The notes under the pieces: generated by a model
Told to the model about the DNA's origin: nothing
The model's database searches: none
Seen by the model: the letters and a program-made list of their open reading frames with translations, nothing else
Position numbers and translations under genes: made by a program
Part shown: piece after piece, positions 59,900 to 64,000 of the stretch
Layout of the letters: every line of letters starts with the position of its first letter
Numbering within the stretch: the first letter of the stretch is position 1
Source of the DNA: Drosophila miranda
Taxonomy: Eukaryota > Arthropoda > Insecta > Diptera > Drosophilidae
NCBI RefSeq assembly: GCF_003369915.1
Contig: NC_046675.1
Location: forward strand, 17,236,001-17,300,000
Reading direction: 5' to 3'
Length of the DNA: 64,000 nt

Positions 59900-61164
59900 A
59901 CTGATGAAATTAATGAAATGTACCATTACATACCGATTTACATTAGACGCCTCTCCCTCTCCGCATGCGCCGCATTCGTATTGCCTACGAAAGCAATCAG
60001 GACTACTCGCTCTTCAAATAGAGCGCAGAGTGCCATTCTCTTGGATGAAACACATTTCTTCTCTCTTGTATTTAAAATAAATTTATTTACAAAAGAATAT
60101 TCAAATGAATTCCTTATACAGAGGAAAAGCTGCATACAAAAACGGCTTCGAAACTAATTTACGCTCGCTTTTGTTGCACTTGAAAGTAGTAAAGTATGTG
60201 TAATTATAAGAATTTCCATCTCGTGTTTTTTGTTTTGTTTCATTTAAAAAGCGTAGTCTAATATATTTAATTACGAATTCATTTAAGAGTGATCGTAAGG
60301 ATACCACAACTGTTCCCAGCGGACATCCCACCATGCACATTATTCGGTTTAGAAATCAATTATGTTTCTGTTCAGGTTACAATGGTTAAACATGTATAGA
60401 AAAACTAAATGCTTCAAATAAAACAAGCATATCATGGGTAGGGGTAGGTAGGGGGGTGGGAAGATACCCAACAAAAAAAATTAATAGGTATACATATTTA
60501 TAGAGTCATAATCTTAATAGCCGCAGAGCTGTTTGTATTGCGTTAAGGTAAGTTAAAATCATTTCATTTCCATTTAAGTTGATTTTTGTTTGAGTGGTGT
60601 CCAAATTGCTTTTTTTATAATTAGTCTTGCATTATTATTACAGGTATTAAATCTTACAATTTAAAAACGTCCATCTATAGTTTACATACATTTTCGTGTC
60701 AATGTATTCATCTTTTGTTTGATTCCAATTGAATTAATTATACACATACATATTATATTTAAGATGCATTTCACAATCTGTGTATTTTCGTGTGTGCAGG
60801 TGCGGGGAAAGGGAAGAGAGTGTCGGGGCACAGCGGTGGTTTAGGTGGTCTGTCTATCTGTGGCGCACACAGTGCAACATTGAAAATCCAGCATCGATTG
60901 CATCTTATGGCGCTCCTTATCATTAATCAACCAAAAACTGGAAGACACGAACCTATTGATATCATTTTAATTTTGTCGGGTGCAGAACGAATTTAGTTTT
61001 CAGTTGTGTGGAGAGAATGGAATCTGTGTATCTGTGGGTGTGTTGTTAACTCTTAAATGATTGCTTGTAGTTGGCGACATCTTTGCCTGAGTCGACGGCC
61101 CAGCTGAAGATGGAAGATGCTGCAACGCACTGATTAGTATTTGGATTTCCATCATCCGATCGCC
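59900..61164. other. 3' UTR/downstream region of nuclear-type gene (copy B)
   Basis: Near-identical to 52500-53766. No gene seen. Confidence 0.4.
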
Positions 61165-62786
61165 CTAATTGCACACCTTCGGCGCTGCATCGACGTCGAC
61201 GGAATTGTTAACGATTTTTGTTTCACCTGCAAAAATATCAACAAATCCTATAAGTTTCTAGGTTCTTTGAGCGTGTTCAATTTGCTCACCATTAAGCTCG
61301 GATTTGTTGACTGCACTGATGGCCTGTGCCTGCTTAATGGGCGTCTCTGACACGACGGTGGTATCAACGGCCGCAGCCGGTTCCGTCTTGCTAACATCGT
61401 TGGTGGCAGGGACAGGAGCAGGAACCGACGCAGCTGTAGTGGCTTTCTCCCCCGTTGTCTGTTCGGCTTTCTTGGGTTCTTCGGCGCTCTCAGCTGGTTT
61501 CGGCTCTTCCGTGCTTTTGAGCTCGTCTGAACATTCTGCCTTCTTTTCCTCCTTGGGCTCGGCTGGCACATCCTCTTTAACCTCAGTGGCGACTTCATCG
61601 ACAACACTATTGCTGGGTTTTGTTTCTTCTGAGCTTGCTACGACCTTTTCGGCTGGTGTGAATCGAACAGTTTCTGTACTACTCTTGGAACTCGAATCCA
61701 CCTCCATGGGCTCCGGTGAGGGCTCCCGGGCGGGTTCCGAAAGCTTTTTTGGCTCCTCCGCTGCCTTATCAGCTGCGGTAGTTGCAGGCGGCTCTGAAGT
61801 AGTTTCGGGTGCGCTTTCGGCTTTAGTTTTATTGTCTGCCGATGCTGCTGATGGCTTCTCTTCATCCACTTCCATGGCTGCGGGAGCTGGATCCGCGGCA
61901 GCAGCTGGGGCAGGAGTGTCTGTACTAGCACCATTTTCAGGGTCATCGTTACTTTTCGGTGGGTCTTCAGCCTTTGGCACTTCTGGCGTTTTCTCCTTCA
62001 CCTCGGGCTCATCTTTGCTTGCTTTGTCCTCCGCAGCGTGGTTCTGTTGCTCCTCGGGCACAGCTGTCAGCTTGGCAGCAGCACCATCTGTCTGATCCTC
62101 ATTTTCGATTGTCTTGGCATCTGTTTCCTTTGCGTCAGCAGGCTCCTCCTCCTTTTGGGGCTCTGTGGTGGTGGCTGGAACTGCCTTCTTAGGAGTACCT
62201 TTGACTGGCTTCTCTTCTCTCTTCACCTCCTTCTTATCTTTCTTGGGATTAGCCTGAAATGATTTGTTTCGTTAGATTGTGTTTAATGTTTAGAAAATGC
62301 TTCACTCACCTTTGCCTTGACCGGCAGAACCACCTTCTCTTCATCGTTGGTTTTCTCCGGCTCCCGGTCGAGCTCATCGCTGCCCACGTCTAGTTTGCGC
62401 GCAAAGCGACCTTTCCCGGCGCCGCCGCCGCCACCGATCTTTGTGGCTGTCGTCAGCGACGCGCGTGCCTTCTTGTTGGGCGGCGGTGTAACAGTCTCAG
62501 CGGCCCGTGTCGGTGTGCCGCGAGTACTGGATCGCGTGCGACGTCCACCCTCTAGCTCCAAGCTGCCGCCCATCGTTCTTACCAGCTCTTCGCTTTCCCG
62601 CTGTGCCCGTTCTATGAACGAGCGTCGTTTCGGTGTGCGTTTCTGCTAATTAATGCAAATGGACTCGATAAGTACTATATACATCTTAGTCAAATATCCG
62701 ATAAGATAATCGCTACGATACGACGTAGTTTGATCCTGGGCAACATTCACTCTTACCACTTTCATCAGTTTAGGAGGATTTCCCAT
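61165..62786 (-). CDS. Lys/Glu/Ala-rich nuclear-type protein, copy B
   Basis: Exons 62786-62757, 62642-62310, 62253-61290 and 61226-61165 give 462 aa, one residue shorter than copy A. All splice sites are kept. Differences I can see: Ala10 to Val, Gly to Phe in the GKGR-ARKL segment, Thr to Asn at the exon 3 start, EEM reduced to EV in the KTPE-PKAE segment, Ala to Pro in EETK-SNS, and Pro to Thr in GEKAT-AAS. None breaks the frame, so both copies look functional. Its promoter region is also duplicated. Gene not recognised; see copy A for composition. Confidence 0.78.
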
Positions 62787-63088
62787 TGTCCCGTGCTTAA
62801 CAAAATTGGATATTAAAAGACGCTTAACAAAATTGGATATTTAAAGACGCTCAGTCGGTGCCTTTTTGCCGCGATATTTTCGACGATATGTACGTTGAGT
62901 TAAAACAACTGACCTACTATTTTTAATGTAAAGCGTCACTTTTTCAGCGCGTTATTTTGGTGTAAAGTGATTTATGGTTAAAAATGACTTTTCCAGCAAT
63001 AGCCTACTCTAGACAATCGGTTCACAAGCGTCAATGTTATTCAGTGTTTACATATCGACATAAAAGATGCAGCACCCTGTACACTAAA

Positions 63089-64000
63089 ATACGAGAGCAG
63101 AGAATTGATCATCTGATCATCCGATCTTCACTTTGGTTATCTTCGCTGTGATCAGATTGTTCGTGTAGGTGTGCGAAACCAAGTCGTAGAGGGCCGTAAA
63201 GACAGTCTTCGTCAGCTCCAACTTGATTTGGTCAACTTTTATGATTCTGTGGGGGCCCAAGGATTAACATTAGAAATGCGAAGACCTCTTGGTAGAGAAC
63301 ACTCACTCGTAGGTAATGGTCTCCTGCACAGCGTTGCCATCACCGCAAGTAGCGCGAAACGTGCGATTTACCGACTCTCGCGCCCAAATCTGCTCCTGCG
63401 CTTCAACACAGGATTTTCGCAGCTTCTCCACATCGTGTAGATTCGAGGTTAGTTTGCTCTGCAGGTTAAAGTACTCCAGCAGGGCCGCATAGAGGGGATC
63501 AGTTTCACTGGTCTCCAGCAGCGAGTTCATGAGAAATTCCAATTCAAACTGCTTGGCCAGCTCGGCGTCCAGTGGCTTGAGATTACTGCGCACTAGGGCA
63601 AATCCCGATGGCTGGCAATCGGCCTGGCGAAACACAATCTTTGATGAATGCTCTTCGATCTGGGCATTGGACAGTTTCATAGGCTGCAGATTCGGGTACT
63701 GCACGATTTTGGCGCTGCTAGAGGGCGGGGCACTGGGTGCACTCGGTTCCAGCTGCGCTTCCGGTTCGAGTTCGGGTTCGGGTTCTGGCTCTGTCGGCAA
63801 CTCCAATATATCGCTGGAAATGCAGCAGTCGTGACTAATGATGGTCTCGGCCCCGCTGCCGCTGCTGCTGGCCAACGCCGCGACGCGCTCAAACTCTTCC
63901 AAGAGAGAAGCATTTTCTGCCGGCCTTTGTTCTGGTGCAGCTACGCTACTTGTTGATAACTCGTCGTCACATTCGTCTTCCTCTTGCAGCCTTTGTTGCT
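63089..64000. repeat. Tandem segmental duplication, copy C (continues past window)
   Basis: Third copy of the block, matching 55694 onward at +7395, cut by the window end. It shares with copy B several bases that differ from copy A. Confidence 0.9.
63117..64000 (-). pseudogene. Truncated Epg5 duplicate, copy C (window-truncated)
   Basis: Exon 2 (from beyond the window to 63307) and partial exon 3 (63246-63117) of an Epg5 duplicate. It has the same inserted-base stop as copy B. In addition, 36 bp are missing at about 63562, removing twelve codons (QLRQIYDCPDME region) in frame. GCTC flanks the missing part in copies A and B, which suggests a microhomology deletion. Exon 1 lies outside the window. 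Confidence 0.75.

Larger units (their letters stand above)
55694..63089. repeat. Tandem segmental duplication, copy B (~7.4 kb)
   Basis: Direct repeat of copy A. It is longer because of a ~1.1-kb INE-1 insertion (57931-59029) and a LINE stretch lost in A, and shorter by a ~158-bp deletion relative to A. It contains truncated Epg5 5' exons and a second complete nuclear-type gene. It begins abruptly inside Epg5 exon 3, next to sequence upstream of the copy A nuclear-type gene. Confidence 0.92.

Overview
The window is arthropod nuclear DNA, almost certainly from a Drosophila species. Genes are intron-containing with short introns (53-110 bp) and cover both strands. Many proteins match known fly/human families, and INE-1/DINE-1 elements of Drosophila type are present. 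Several of the recognised fly genes (kuk, gwl, Atg16, Epg5, Vps16B) lie, from memory, on chromosome arm 3R (Muller element E). An obscura-group species is my guess from the form of the INE-1 sequence; nothing here proves it. There are no bacterial features, CRISPR arrays, tRNAs or rRNAs that I can see.

Layout. 1-9.6 kb: the 3' end of an RCC1-repeat gene (+); Vps16B/SPE-39 (-) divergent from the NatB catalytic subunit NAA20 (+); then two paralogous ZAD-C2H2 zinc-finger genes (-), separated by about 2 kb of transposon debris. 10.0-16.1 kb: a nearly complete I-clade LINE (gag and pol overlapping by ATGA), abutted by an INE-1 element. 16.2-18.6 kb: a zinc-finger/BESS-like gene (-) divergent from an RBM34-type nucleolar RNA-binding protein (+). 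18.6-21.0 kb: gene-free, with the tail of a Tc1/mariner element. 21.1-29.2 kb: Atg16 (-, 10 coding exons), IBA57 (+), CDPF1 (+) and a saccharopine dehydrogenase-like oxidoreductase (-). 30-32.7 kb: a second INE-1 and five tandem copies of a ~317-bp unit. 35.2-36.8 kb: kugelkern (+, C-terminal CaaX box). 37.4-38.5 kb: a decayed Tc1-like transposon. 38.8-41.8 kb: greatwall kinase (+, six coding exons), convergent with Epg5 (-, thirteen coding exons, 42.2-50.4 kb).

The most unusual part is 49.3 kb to the window end. A block holding the 5' end of Epg5, a degenerate RT/RNase H LINE and an unrecognised Lys/Glu/Ala-rich nuclear-type gene is repeated head to tail. Copy A is part of the full-length Epg5 locus. 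Copy B is complete and carries an INE-1 insertion. Copy C runs off the end. This makes two near-identical intact copies of the nuclear-type gene and two extra truncated Epg5 5' copies. One of these is fully in view and keeps an open frame of 305 codons ending at a stop created by a small insertion.

Functionally most genes are housekeeping. Epg5, Atg16 and Vps16B all act in autophagosome/lysosome traffic. Gwl controls PP2A at mitosis, and Kuk shapes nuclei at cellularisation. All exon joins were worked out by hand from splice consensus, reading frame and family similarity; no alignment or search was run.
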